NCBI RefSeq assembly: GCF_910592395.1 | Contig: NC_088320.1 | Location: 4,526,001 to 4,590,000 of the forward strand | Origin: Lineus longissimus | Lineage: Eukaryota > Nemertea > Pilidiophora > Heteronemertea > Lineidae | Reading direction: 5' to 3' | Length of the DNA: 64,000 nt | Shown here: piece by piece, positions 24,415 through 38,100 of the stretch | Numbering within the stretch: the first letter of the stretch is position 1 | Layout of the letters: every line of letters starts with the position of its first letter | Translations under genes and position numbers: made by a program | The notes under the pieces: model-generated | The model's database searches: none | The model's input: the letters and a program-made list of their open reading frames with translations, nothing else | Told to the model about the DNA's origin: nothing

Positions 24415-27400
24415 TGGTCCTCCCCAGCATATAAACGACATGGAGCCACGGTAAATCCTTATGTATTTAGTGTCACATCTTCACAAGTCTTCGTCACTGT
24501 CAGGTACCCCCATCTAAGCTAAGAAATTGGAACTAGGCATTTGCGTAAAATTTAAAATATCGCCCGTTTTTAGGGCGGGGGACGATTTACAGCTGGGACC
24601 CATGAACCAGCTCCCGCAGATCCGTCATTCATCAAGTCAAAGCAAGTGTGAACCTGGTTTAATCATGCAGTTTATCTTAACTATACCTATCGAGTTGTTT
24701 ATATACCCGTCAGTTTCTTGCGGCATTGCTCCCATGGGTACGTCTTGTATACGTTCCATGTAGTACTGCTGGTCCACGGCAGGGAGCGTGGGAGGAAAGA
24801 TACCAGAACCTGGCTACACTGCCGTCTTGCCCACACGATGTGAGAGCCGATGTGACTGCCATTAAGTCAGCCTCGACTCTGGCTGCGGGCCTGGCTGCTC
24901 ATTTGTCAGGCCGACAGGGCGACAGAGAGGAGACTGTCAATGACAGAATATTATATATACATGTATCAGTTAACCCTCTTGCATTCAGTCAAGACATGTT
25001 GCATGTATGCGCGTTGATCGTTCTGGTGCGTTATTCCGTCCCATAGCAGGCAGTTGAAAGACACCAGTCTTTGCCCAATACACTGTCTATTGTCTTTAAA
25101 TAAAGACCGCTCGCACCTCGGCCTTAATCTCCATGGTCTATTATCTTATATCAAAAGGTCATCCGGGCATATCTTGTTAACATCTACCACTACGAAACAT
25201 GGTCTTTCGAGGACAAATCACAACCAGAATGAATAGACAAGTTCACTCTCAAGGGCGACTGGTCTCACATCCATCAGGCATAAAAACGTTGGTTCTATGG
25301 TGGATCCGTACTCAGGATATTCATGAGAACGACTTTAACGCCACTTTTACCGATAGGGTGACATGGACCGCTTCACCGCTGTATAATCTCCAGTGTTTTC
25401 ATAACTGAAGCCCCAAATTTCAAACAAGGAGTTGTCGCCAATCCTTTTGAGGTCTGTTTGAATATTCTCTGTAACCGATCGTCACTGATCACACAACTCA
25501 GTCAATATTTGAAATCAATATCAGCATCATGTTCTGTCTAAAAGCTTGAGGTTGATTGCTCTGCTTGTTGACACACACTGAAACACTTTGAGATTATCTG
25601 ATAGGTAAAAAGAAAAGACTTAAGTGGATCTCAACCTTCTCAACCGCAGAGAACGCCATTTTGCTTCCAGGAAAATAATTTCACCAATTTATTTCTCGTC
25701 GCAGTATTGATGAATATGAATACTAATTAGTTTAAAAGAAATTTGAATGTTTTCAAACTTGTCACGTGTCATTCAATCAAGGATGAACTTGACAAGAGCA
25801 ACTACGTGCGATTCACGTCGATCTCACTCTTGACTTCTCTCGGCGCGTTATGTTTTGAAGCTGAAGCCAATCAACAAACTGGCTCGTGACACGTGACACG
25901 TCAGGCTGCCGCCCACCCACTCAAGCAGCGCATTTCTGAGTCTGCCTCGTGATTGGCCAAAAGTGGCTACACACTGTGGCCACCTATTCAGAGCGTTCAT
26001 TATACGTAGAACAGCGTACATCACAGATTTTGATCGCTTTTCAAACACGAAATTTATTGAAATTTATTCAAGTATTGGATTTAATCTGCTGAGTGCATAA
26101 TAAAAATCAAGTTTGTGTAGTTTATGAATGGGACGGACAACTCATATGACATGTTAGGCTGCCTTGAACTGATCAGTTTATTCCAAAGTGCGCCACCTTG
26201 TAGGATTATATTAGGCCAGTGACATGAGAAACACGACATCGTGACAATGTGAATCGTATGTGAACCCGACCGCAAATGTCGCAATGGTCGACGAGGGTGT
26301 TCTATCTCAAATGAAAATTGTCTCCATTGTCAAATGTTGTCATGGATCATGAACGGGGCCTTATGATAAAAATGTACAAACAACAACCTCATTTGTGAAA
26401 CTTTCCATTCTTTATATGATATGTTCAGGTCAAATTCAAATGTTCATCTTACTGACACAATGGTGTCTTGATCTGTCGATATACAAACATTTTTGAGAGA
26501 TGTTCTACAAAAGATTGTTCAGCAGGCTCTAACTCCGGTGACAGAAGGCTCTGTTGTGAGGCTAAGGTATGGGTCTACTGAGACTCTTGACCTTCAAGCG
26601 CAAATCAATCATTCTTTCCCGGAACACTCTATCCAAGGGCATTTAAAACTGTTACACGTATTCATCCTGATATATGAGTGCCCTTGATCCACAGTTAACT
26701 TTCGTCTCCATGGCGGCCTCGTCCCGTTGGTTGGAGAAGTAGGATAGGGGACTTGTTACATCGATGGAATGATGCCGCGAGTCAGTCGCTTGGAATGCAA
26801 TTGGTCATTCTATCTGAAGATAAAGTTAAATATATAAGTTTTTGTTTTGCGGGGGGGGGGGGCTGCCCAGGAGCACACTGACAGATTAAGGATAATAAAA
26901 ACTATGGTGGTCATTTACCATCTGTTTGCCTTCAACACCAGCATCCATCTAGTTTGATGCGTGCCGCCATGATTGCACGATTGGATCACTTTTGCTTGCA
27001 TTGGGATATGCAAATGGATCTACGCTATATTTCTCATTCAAATGACGTGGGTATCTAAGTATGAAAACTTTGTAAGCAATTTCGTCGTATTCTTACCGGT
27101 TCAAACTTAGCACTGCGTCCTCGTCCTTGTGCAGACCGACACCAACCATTCTCGCTACCACATCTCATAGGCCGGCCTCATGGTACATCACCGCTGAAAT
27201 GACGAGACAAATAAAGGTTAAGGACAGAGTCAAGATCAATATTTCCTTTCAATCATTTTAAAAAGGCATATCCTCCGGTAAGACACTCACAATGTGAATT
27301 TTGATGTTGAGTACTTGATTCAAGCCAGTAATGCACGGTGCCCGCTGATGGGCTCCCAAAATCTGCAGCACACCAAGTAGTATACTCATGCTAGGTCCTT

Positions 27401-27475
27401 ATGCCCTTAAATCGGAGGAGGCCCTATGAAAACTTTAGACTAAAAGCATCTCCAACCACCTCAGCGTCTTTCCTC

Positions 27476-28250
27476 AGTCAAGTTATTAGTTACCATCGTA
27501 TGCCTTAGAGGGGGCAGATGGAACTGTTTAAACAAGAAGTCTTTCCAACAGCCACGAGTATCTCTTCGAAAACATCTCAGCAACACGTTCGACCCAGGTA
27601 ATCTGTCAGCTGGCTGACGAGTAGGTTGGGAATTGTGTGTGATCAGTTCTCTCAAAGACACCGGAGACACGGATTAAAATATTGTGTTTAACTTTATAGG
27701 CTAACAAATGCAAGCACTTCCAATGAACCCCCTACAAGAGACGAGTGGCTCTTCGTCTCTCCGACTTTGACACCCTGCTACGAACATATCAATAGATCAG
27801 CCAGCGGTCCTTTGTGTCGCCGCGTGGGATACGCCCAGTGGAATTGTTTGCAAAGTCAGGGAACCACGATCTGACATCCACAACCAGCGTATTCCCTATT
27901 CATGCCAGTTATAGTCGGGTGCTACACCGCAGTCGGGATCGTGGAGCCAAGTGAATAATTGTTTAGATTTGAAATACATTATTCTAAAATGATATGACAT
28001 ACAAGGTACAACGGTCGCAAGACACATCAATCACAAAAATAAACAAGTCCCGCCTTATCAAAAATAACACCGGGAAAATTATGTCAGCACTTCGAGACCA
28101 TCAACATCATCGTAGATGTTGTCTCTGTGACCAAGACTTGGGTCTTTAATTTCTGAGGGCAAATTGTACTGGATTAGAGATGGCAATTGATATCGCAAGT
28201 GAACATGTACATGAAATACAATGATGCACATGATCCGTGAAGTAAGCCTT
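27476..28250. repeat. Large tandem duplication, copy 1
   Basis: About 775 bp, repeated in direct orientation at 28303-29079 with a period of 828-829 bp and about 60 bp of unrelated sequence between. Differences are scattered single bases and one- to few-base indels. No intact coding frame spans the unit. Both copies contain a small inverted repeat (caacatc...gatgttg). Confidence 0.93.
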
Positions 28251-28302
28251 TGTCTAGTTTTTCTACGAAACCATTGTTTTCAACCTGCGATCTTTCCGCA
28301 GT

Positions 28303-29079
28303 CAGTTTATTAATTATTTACCATCGTATGCCTTAGAGGGGGCAGATGGACCTGTCTAAACAAGAAGTCTCTCCAACAGCCACAAGTATCTCTTCAAAAA
28401 CATCTCAGCAACACGTTCGACCCAAATAATCTGTCAGCTGGCTGACGAGTAGGTTGGGAATTGTGTGTGATCAGTTCTCTCAAAGACACCCAAGACAAGG
28501 ATTAAAATCTTGTGTTTAACTTTATAGGCTAACAAATGCAAACACTTCCAATGAACCCCCTACAAGAAACGAGTGGCTCTTCGTCTCTCCGACTTTGACA
28601 CCCTACTACGAACATATCAATAGATCAGCCAGCGGTCCTTGGTGTCGCCGCGTGGGATACGCCCAGTGGAATTGTTTGCAAAAGTCAGGGAACCACGATC
28701 TGACATCCATAACCAGCGTATTCCCTATTCATGCCAGTTATAGTCGGGTGCTACACCGCAGTCGGGATCGTGGAGCCAAGTGAATAATTGTTTAGATTTG
28801 AAATACATTATTCTAAAATGATATGACATACAAGGTACAACGGTCGCAAGACACATCAATCACAAAAATAAACAAGTCCCGCCTTATCAAAAATAACACC
28901 GGGAAAATTATTTCAGCACTACGAGACCATCAACATCATCGTAGATGTTGTCTCTGTGACCAAGACTTGGGTCTTTAATTTGTGAGAGCAAATGGTACTG
29001 GATTAGAGATGGCAATTGATATCGCAAGTGAGCGTGTACATGAAATACAACGATGCACATGATCCGTGTAGTAAGCCTG
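28303..29079. repeat. Large tandem duplication, copy 2
   Basis: Second copy of the unit at 27476-28250. The start is slightly diverged (extra TTAATTA-like bases). Similarity ends abruptly after gtaagcct, with unrelated sequence on both outer sides. Confidence 0.93.
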
Positions 29080-30532
29080 TGTCTCGCTTGCGACTGGAGT
29101 TTCTCACTGCGCAGTTCATTCTCTGCCCGACTGCACGACTTTTACTAAAATAAAAACCTATTAAAACCAATCAAGACCAATACGAAGCATAGATACCTCG
29201 CCCTACCTTCTGCTGCAGCAATTTTGACCTGATTACCGAAATATCGAAGGCATTTTATGTTTGAAATCGGAGAAAGTGTTCTGGTGATCTTCTACGCAGT
29301 TCACACTCCAACTGACTGGCGTTCAAATCAACCGCGACCGATCATGACCGAAGACAATACATTTCGCGTCACACCATCCGGGCACTACCCCGCTACCAGG
29401 CTTAGCGCTCACTTGAACATTAGGTTTCATGAGCTAGAGTCTTTTGTTCTGTCAAAGGATCAATTAACTGGTATTGTCAAAAATGTGGGATTGGCCTAGC
29501 ATACATACATGTGTATGCGTACTGAGCTGTGGTCACGGAAAGACATTAGGCAGGTTTCGCGAACCAAACGAAGAGGTACAAACTGCGAAGTTTGCGTCAT
29601 GTAAATGCATTTGATCGACGAATGTTTAACATTTCTCCGATTGCTTTTCCTACCAAATATAACAGTTCCGTTGGTCGTCGTTCGCCCGGCTAGCGAGACC
29701 TGCCGAATGTCACAATCGTACGACATATGATTGTCAAGTTTGATGCTATCAGTGGACTAGACTCATATGCAGTCCATATCGTCATCCTGGTTCTCCTGCG
29801 TCTATCGTTGGACAAGACGAGGCCGGCCATTTGCGTCCAGAGTGTATCAGTAGAAATGCAGCGATTTGGATATTAGAATACTATAGCATTGTGACAATGG
29901 AACCAATGATTCTGTAATTCATTCTTCATTTTGCTACTGCTCTTCAAAGCACTTGCCCCGACACCGGGCGATTCCTGAGGTCCGAAGACATTGTTTCCTG
30001 CGGATCAGAAGAATCGCCTATAGAGGAACTGTGGCAGGACTTTCCTTTGTCTAAGCGGCAAGGCTTTGGAATGAGCTCGGTGTTGACATTCAGAATGCTA
30101 AGACTGTTACCATTATCAGGCGTGGGCGAATGACCCAACAACACCCGAAACTACCACTCCTTTTGAAGTTCATAATCAAGCAACAAAATTCGATTGAATG
30201 CGTTACGGCATCACGTTACATTTGGCGGTGGCTATGATAGTAAGATGGTGAAAAACACCTAAACTGCTAGAACCAGCTTATTACGAATCACTCCAAAAAA
30301 CGAGGTCTGTAAAGTCTTTGGTCTGTAGAATAGACCCTGCCGTTTTTCCCGACTGTACGCGATAACGTGCCCGTTAACAGCACGTAACATCTATTTTAAA
30401 TTGCGTTTCCAATGTGATTGCATTAGGACAACCCATTTGCGTCGTATCACTAGAAAGATCCGATTTCCCTGATTCTGCAGGATGTTAAATCGGGCATTTT
30501 ATTTCTTTGAATAAATCATAAGCGTTGCATTG

Positions 30533-30561
30533 GCTCCTAGCTCTGTTCACCATCCCAAACG
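30533..30561. repeat. 29-bp sequence identical to 24386-24414, copy 2
   Basis: Exact direct copy 6.1 kb from the first; the flanks differ. Confidence 0.85.
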
Positions 30562-31016
30562 GCAATATTCCCAATTGGGTCGGACAATCACGGAAAACCC
30601 CAAATATTATAGTGACCATCTCCCGTGATAGACAGTTGCTTACACTACACTAAAAAAAAAAAAAAATTGGGGGTCAACCATTGAACTTTTGAGATATGTT
30701 GAATTTTGCCCAAATTAGCGAAAAACGCAACAACTGGCACTGAACGGCATTTCAGCAAGGGCCCGACGCACATCCCAAGTTCAGTGTAAACATACTGACA
30801 TACGTCGGCGACAACAGTAAAATGCGTAGTTTCATGTTATCCGCCTATCGAGTAGCGCTCCAGGCTAGGTTTCAGAAACTCCAAATAACATGTCTTTGCC
30901 AAAACAACTACTAAATCCACACTGGCATACTGTGGGGACCAAGCATTAATGATTTTTTAGGAACTACGGTCGGCCACGCATGAATACAAAAAAAACAACT
31001 CCCTAATGCTACCTGT

Positions 31017-31106
31017 TTCTCCATCTATCCGAAGTAGTGAGAACTGTTCCTATCCGAAGCAGTGAGAACTGTTTCTCACTACATGTACTTCGGATAGATG
31101 GAGAAA
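31017..31106. repeat. Inverted repeat with nested direct repeat
   Basis: The arm tttctccatctatccgaagt (from 31017) returns as its reverse complement ending at 31106, with tagtgagaa and ttctcacta paired further in. A second tatccgaag.agtgagaactgtt unit sits in the loop. It resembles a foldback element. Confidence 0.75.
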
Positions 31107-32146
31107 CCGTCCTTTTCCCGACAAAGTCCGGAACCAGCCGATCCCGTCCGATCGATTCCGACGAATCCGATCGCGGCCGAATGCATTTGTGATTCTTGGA
31201 AGAGTGGTGACTGATTTTCTACGAACTCTTATAATACAAGCCTTTTTAGGGGTAAGCGTTTCTATTACCGGATCTTTCAATAGTATGTTGTATAGCTCTG
31301 CCTAGGGACTGTCTGCAAGGAATAAAACCGTTCTAAAACTGTGTTTTGGTGATATAAAGTACGATGTCCCAACATGGGTACATGGACAGCATGGTGAGGT
31401 TTTCACTCTTTCAAAATCCATGTCGTCTCGTTGCCTTGGGGGTAGGGCAGGGTGGTAATTTTATACCCTATACCCTTGACTCTTGGCAGTCTCAGTGGCA
31501 TGATGTATGTCCATGTGTCAGTAGTGTGTGTGTGTTTGTGTATGCTGTGATATTATCTAAATTTGAAGACCAAATCGGCTACAACTTTGTGAAGACAGGT
31601 TGCCTGAGTCGTGATCCGAGTGTCAGTGATGGTGGTGAACTGTCTCTGTCTGTGTGTTGTCGTTCGTTGTGATTGTGATTCACTTAAACTCAGCTACTCG
31701 TCACTTCTCATTGCTTCATTTCATACGACGTCCTTCTAAACTGTTGCGTCAGTTGGCGTTATGTGCCGATGAAGTGAGACGTTGCATCAGTACAGACCTA
31801 TTTTTTCTTGACGTCGTTCTCATTGGTGCAAGCTTGCGTTGAAATAAATAAACCTACGATATGCAGCGTGCAGATCCGTTCCATCGGCCTTTATTTCGGG
31901 GCAACATGTATGCGCTGCTTTCTGGGTAGAAATGGATCGAGTATACTTGCTGCTCCCTTTCTAGGTAACCATCCCATCAATCGTCATGCTTCGCAATGCA
32001 TTGCCTTTGCAATCATAGCCAACTAGACTCGCCGGGTAAGGTGACATTGTTTGTTGACCCTGTCCCTATATACCAATACATACAGGGATAACTCCTTTTT
32101 TTCATTTCGTTTACGAGTATTTTTGTACCGGTACTTTCACTTTCAG

Positions 32147-35100
32147 ATTCAAGAACCAGAATTTGAATCAGAAGGCTCAAAGATGGCGCTGTGGGCCAAA
32201 ACCCAACAGCTGCAGGGCGACGCCCTCCGCCAGATAAAGGAGGTGTACGGATCCAGGTTTCCAATCGAAGTTCGGCACTATTTCGCACAGTGGATTGAGC
32301 AACAGCCTTGGTAGGTGCAGTTTCTCATCACTAATCTAGGTTTTGTTTCTTATTGTTGCTGTTCGAAAAAGTTACCCAAGTCAGATGTCTTCAAAAGCAG
32401 TAGGATTTTTGATTTGTGTATCACATTCCAGGCAAGAGATAGATGAAGATAACCCACAGCATGAAGGCCTTGCCAAGCAGCTTTTTGACGGCATCGTAAA
32501 CCACTTACAAAATAAATCTGAGGAACTGAACAGTGACGACATGTTTTTAGTCAAATTGAAGTTTCAGGAGGTTGCTACTTCTTTCAAGGTAAAGTGCATT
32601 GATTGATTACAGCTAGGAGCTTGTAATCGTTTAGTGTACATACATGATATCTTCAGCTTGTATTCTCTATCAAAAAAATGTGCTCAATAATTTCTCTTGA
32701 AAAAGTACTCAGTCAATAGTCTCTATTGAAAACAACTTGTCTTGCCAATCAGCAATGCCCCCTCTGCAACTGGTGTGTTTGGGTAGGTGGGTAGGTTGAG
32801 GTAACCTCAACCAAAATAGCCATTATGTACTCATTTGAAACTCCTTGTAGGAATTGTATGGCAGTAATCCGCTGAACCTTGTTCGGGTTGTCAAGAACGG
32901 TTTGGCAACGGAAACGCGGCTTGTCCAACAGGCTGAGCAGGCGCAGACACAGAACCTCGTCCACGGAGCGCAGCCAGAAAAACACCGAGTCCTACAGCAG
33001 CAATTTGACTTTCTTCAACGAAAAACACAGGTAATGTCAGGAAGTTAATTTTAGAACGAGATGAAAGGCAGTGTTGTCAAACATTTTTCTTAGCTTATGA
33101 TTTTCTTGCGTGTACATGTACATGTAGGTACTGTGACTGAACAGGCCTATTACATGTACATGTACCTGTATGCTTCACTGTATGTTTCTTATTTGGGTTT
33201 TTTTCTTGGTTATTGTTCTCAGTAACATGACCAATATCAACATGAGCTACAGATGTTACATCCTGGCACCATTCCATTAAGTGTATGTTAGTTGTGCTTT
33301 ATTTCTTACTCGGAGTCCGATCATGGCCTTGAAGAAAGGAATATCCTTGAAGAAGGAGGTCATCAACCTTCCATAGCCCATATAGAACCATTTCCTAGAA
33401 GGTTTGGCGTATTGACAGAAAATTTGAAAAGCAATGGATGCAATCAAAACCAACAGTGCTGCTAGATTTATCCATTATTTACTAATGTGGTCTTTGTACA
33501 CTGTTGTAGCAGAATAATGTTTATCAAGTTTATAGGTTAGGTCATGGTTGAATTAAATGGCCTGTGGTTAGAATATAAAGAAATTGATGTGAATTGATGA
33601 GATTAAAGGAAATCCTTCAGGGCTCATGTAAGAACTTGATCACAGAGTCTATTTTCTGTGTTTATTTCTCTGTAGATGACATACAATGTACTTGTTGTCC
33701 AAATAGTAATGCATGTACATGTACATTGTAAGCTGCCCTCAGGCGGGTTCAAGGAAATCGCATCTCATTTTGAACTATATATCAATAATGAAAAGCGCCC
33801 AATCAAAACATTGAATTTTCAAAAGTATCTTCTGAAATAAGCTATTTCAGTAGCGCTGGCCAAAAAATTAAGACACAAGAGACAAGACTTCACTTCAAAT
33901 GAGGCGAGACGAGAATGATTTTCTCAAATGAAGTCTGTAGCAGGATTCAAGACAAACCAAACGTTGAACAAAAACATGCTGTAGATATTGCGCAGCATCC
34001 CAAAATGACAGTTAATTATGACAGTGCATCATATTTCTAATGCTGCCCTCATCCATTCTAGGAAACCGAACTTGACCTCCGGCAGTTACAACATAAGCAG
34101 GAATCCTTCATCATTCAGTACCAGGACAGTGCAAAAATTAATGGTAAGACATTCTCGGTCATTCAGAGAGGTTCCGTTGTACTTTAAAACAAACCTGGTG
34201 GGTACATAATATTGTCCGAGCCATTTGGTTTCCTCTGGTTTGGAGTGCCTGTTGCTGCTCCTCAGTGTCTCACGGAAGGCACTCAGATTTTGTAGCACTT
34301 CGATGCTAGGAAAAGATCTATGTGAAACCTTTTAATTTATTAGCGCTAATTCAAGTGTTCAATTGCAGCTCAGATAGCACAGCTTGCTAACCAACCAAAT
34401 GGGCAGACGAAGGTTGAATACGAAGAGAAACTGAAGAAACAGAAAAGTATGGTGGAATTACAACTCACCCATAAAGCACAGGAGATTCTCGAGGCGAGAT
34501 TAGTAAGTCAAGTGATATGTTTACCCTCAGAAACAATAGAGATGGAGCAACTGCGAACATTGCCATTAGAAAGTGCTGAGTAAGAGCTACCCAATGAATG
34601 GTCATGTCAGTAAGCCCCTAGTTAAAATGATTATGAGAGAGCTGATCAACTCAACAGCTTCCCAATCGGAGCTCATCCCAAAAGTTAAAAGTTTTTGTGC
34701 ACTCTGCAAATGGCCGAGTTGGATATCGATGTGAATGCAAATGTTCCCCGTCTCGCTGCAGGCTCTAGCAGAGAAGCATCTGACAACGTTTCAGTATCTG
34801 AGCACAGTGCAGACGCGTGTCTTAGAGGAAGAGTTGATTGACTGGAAACGGAAGCAGCAGTTGGCAGGAAATGGCGGCGACATGGACGGAGCCGTTTCAC
34901 TGGAAATGCTGCAACAATGGTGAGAAGTTTATTGGTTGCGGTGCTCATGTACTATTTGTGTTATGTGCCGGTTGACTTTTGTTGTCTCTGAAAAGGTTTT
35001 GGTGTGTCGAACTCCATGTTGGTTTATGGCCTGCCTTGGTTGAGATTTGAACCAGAGATCTGCTCTCCTAGTACAGTCATTGAAAGCTCAGTCAGTAGTG

Positions 35101-38100
35101 GGCAAAATCTACAGATCTTTACTCTTCTTTCCTTTCAAGGTGCGAGACACTGGCCGATCTCATCTGTATTAACCGGCAACAAGTGAAGAAGGTGGAATTA
35201 TTGCGTACGCAGCTACCAATCGATGTACCATTGGACCGAGAGGATCTCCTGCCCCGACTCTTCACAACCATTACTGGCCTGCTATCTTCTCTGGTCACCA
35301 GGTAGGACTTCTGCATTACAAACATTGCCTTGGAATAGATAAAAGATTTAGTTTTCTCATGTGTGTGTTCCTGGTGTTAGTACATGTATGCAGTTAGCAG
35401 GCTGAAAAAAGTAATAAAGACCCTCTGAAATTTGATGTGTTTTTGTTTTGGTTACATGCCTTACTCTACATGTACTTGTTCCTACAACACCCAAGAAAAA
35501 GTTCTCACAATGTGTGATTGGGTTCAGCATTGCTCCCACGTATCCGCTAAAAATGGAATAACTTAACCGTCATACATGCACAACTGCAGTAATGTGCAAG
35601 AACACTTGCCACAAACATGCCAAAGAGTTGGGTGATCTAGACTACCTATTGTTCAACACTCTAGCTATTCTTCTTACTCCCTACTTCCTGCTCTAATTAA
35701 TGCAGATGGTGATCTGATAAAAAACTTGGTTAGCTGCCAGTTCAAGTCAGGATGTCGTGTCATCTTCAAACAACAAATCATTCCCTCTTCCAGCACGTTT
35801 ATAATCGAGAAACAACCACCGCAGGTTTTGAAAAAGGATTCGCGGTTTATGGCATCAGTCCGGCTTCTTGTCGGAGGCAAATTGAACGTTCACATGAATC
35901 CACCTCAGGTTAGGGCATCAATTATTAGGTATGTATGAAATTCCTGGCTCTTCACAACATAATTAGGTATGAAAGTAGAGTCCCTGGCTCGCAGAGTGAG
36001 ACGTGTTGCACTTTGAGGCACTGGCATTAAGGTCTTCTGCAGAGAGAGAAGAGTCTACCAGGGTTTTACTGTTTGGTATTTGGTATTTCCCATATGTATC
36101 TGATCCTTGTACCTGTTTTGCAGCGAGGCACAGGCGCGAGGTCTGCTGAGGAGTGAGAAAAGTCCAAAGACTGAGAACAGCGGCGAGATCCTGAACAATG
36201 TTGGTACGATGGAGTATCATCAAGCTACTGGACAGCTTAGTGTAACGTTTAGAAATATGGTAAAGAAGATTTCTCTGAAAGATTTCAAAATATGTGTGAC
36301 CATTTTACTTACATTTGCTTAAAGACTGATTGAAACCATTCACATTTCATTGCGCATGGCCCTTTTTAGCGGGCCGCTGTGGGCAAGAGACTCAGAGACT
36401 CGGTTAACGGCCGAGTGGTCCCTGGCTCAAGGGGGTCTACTGCCATGAGTATAGGGGAGAGGGGTCCTGGAGATGAAATAACTGTGCGTACATTCTTCAA
36501 GTATGGCCTTGATATTATTCATCCTCTTACCCTTTCCAGCAATTAAAGCGAATCAAAAGAGCAGACAGAAAAGGTACCGAGGCCGTGACAGAAGAGAAGT
36601 TCTCCATCCTCTTTCAGTCCCAGTTCAGTGTTGGTGCTGGAGAATTAGTGTTCCAAGTCTGGGTAAGTGACTGCTGATCAAGGTACAGAATTTTTTGCGG
36701 GGCTCTACCCCTCAGGTAAATTGCCTATCAGGGCTTCTACGCGGGGGTCGGTGTAAACCCTTTCTTGTCTCCAAGATAAATTGCCTTGCTCATCTGTTGA
36801 GCTCCTTCTCGTTTCGTATTCGTGTTGTTGACACACATTTCCAATCTGTTTTGTAGTATTGGTTATGTTAAAAGAGTTATGCTACGTTATCATTTATTCA
36901 TTATTGTAAACGATTTTCACACCTTTTCACACCTTTTCAGACCTTATCACTGCCTGTCGTAGTGACAGTTCATGGGAACCAGGAATGTAATGCCTTGGCC
37001 ACTGTTTTATGGGATAATGCATTTGCAGAACCGGTAAGACATATTCATAGCCTAGTCTCCAGAGAAAGTTGTTGAAGTCTCTAGTCTGGCATCATTTGGG
37101 ATGTTTGACTTATAATCCATAGTCACTGGGCCAAAAACCAGTTGGTGCCTCATTGCAGTGGCTTGGAGGAGGAATGCTGACTTGAGAACTTCACCTTCAA
37201 GTGCAGAGCAATTGTTGAAGAAGATAATGCCTGTCATATCACTTGTTCACAAAACCGGACAGCCAACGCATCCAAACAGGATGCCGGTATCCAATATCCT
37301 CCCTTGCCAACCCGTTTCTCATCTTCTGTATTCTGTTTGCAGGGCCGTCAACCGTTCTATGTGCCAGAGAAAGTTCCTTGGCCGCTTTTAGCTGAAGCGT
37401 TGAATTGTCGATTCAGGTCTGCTGTCGGATCTGGACTCTCCATAGAAAACACTGTTTATTTGGCGCAGAAACTTTTTGGTACGTGGACTTGCTCGATTTT
37501 CTGGCCTCTTAGTCGATATCTTTTATCATAAATGTTTCGGCACTTTATCAAGCCTCTTGCAGACTTACATCATTGTCAGTTTGCTGGAATAAATTCTTGA
37601 CTCTTCTGCCGATAAGTTGATCTCGAAAAATCATCAGCGACTACCAGGACAAAGAATCCATTTCTGATCTTGTTTTCAGGTTCAAATCAAGAAGATTTCT
37701 CGAACCAGTCTGTGAGTTGGTCTCAGTTTAATAAAGAGCAGCTTTCTGGAAGGAATTTCTCATTCTGGGAATGGTTCTACGCCATACTTAAACTGACCAA
37801 GGAGCATCTTCGGAGCCACTGGAATGATCGGTAGGGATAGTTTTGTTTGTTCCCATTTAGTGAATTTGGTGAATAAGCGGTGTTGCCCGTTTGTAAATAT
37901 TGTGTTTTCACTCATTTGGATTCTTATGTCTGATTTCAGTGCAATCCTAGGTTTCGTTGGTAAAGGCCTTGCACAGGATGTGTTAATTAGGCAGCCAAAG
38001 GGCACGTTCCTGCTGCGATTCAGCGACTCTGAGGTTGGTGGCGTCACAATTGCTTGGGTGGCAGATGATCCGGCAAAGCCAGGTGAGCTTCTGTGATATT

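Larger units (their letters stand above)
21226..32146. other. MEOX-STAT intergenic region
   Basis: About 11 kb between two divergent genes. It holds a tRNA-derived element (22700-22853), a 29-bp sequence shared by 24386 and 30533, a large tandem duplication (27476-29079) and an inverted repeat at 31017-31106. CRE-type (about 23421) and TAATTA-type (about 24157-24172, 25733) sites occur. I found no convincing exon. The longest open frames lack family resemblance. Confidence 0.6.

Noticed and set aside
29944-30144. Minus-strand frame whose composition looks protein-like
   Set aside because: Short, no family resemblance, no flanking splice sites or second exon found.
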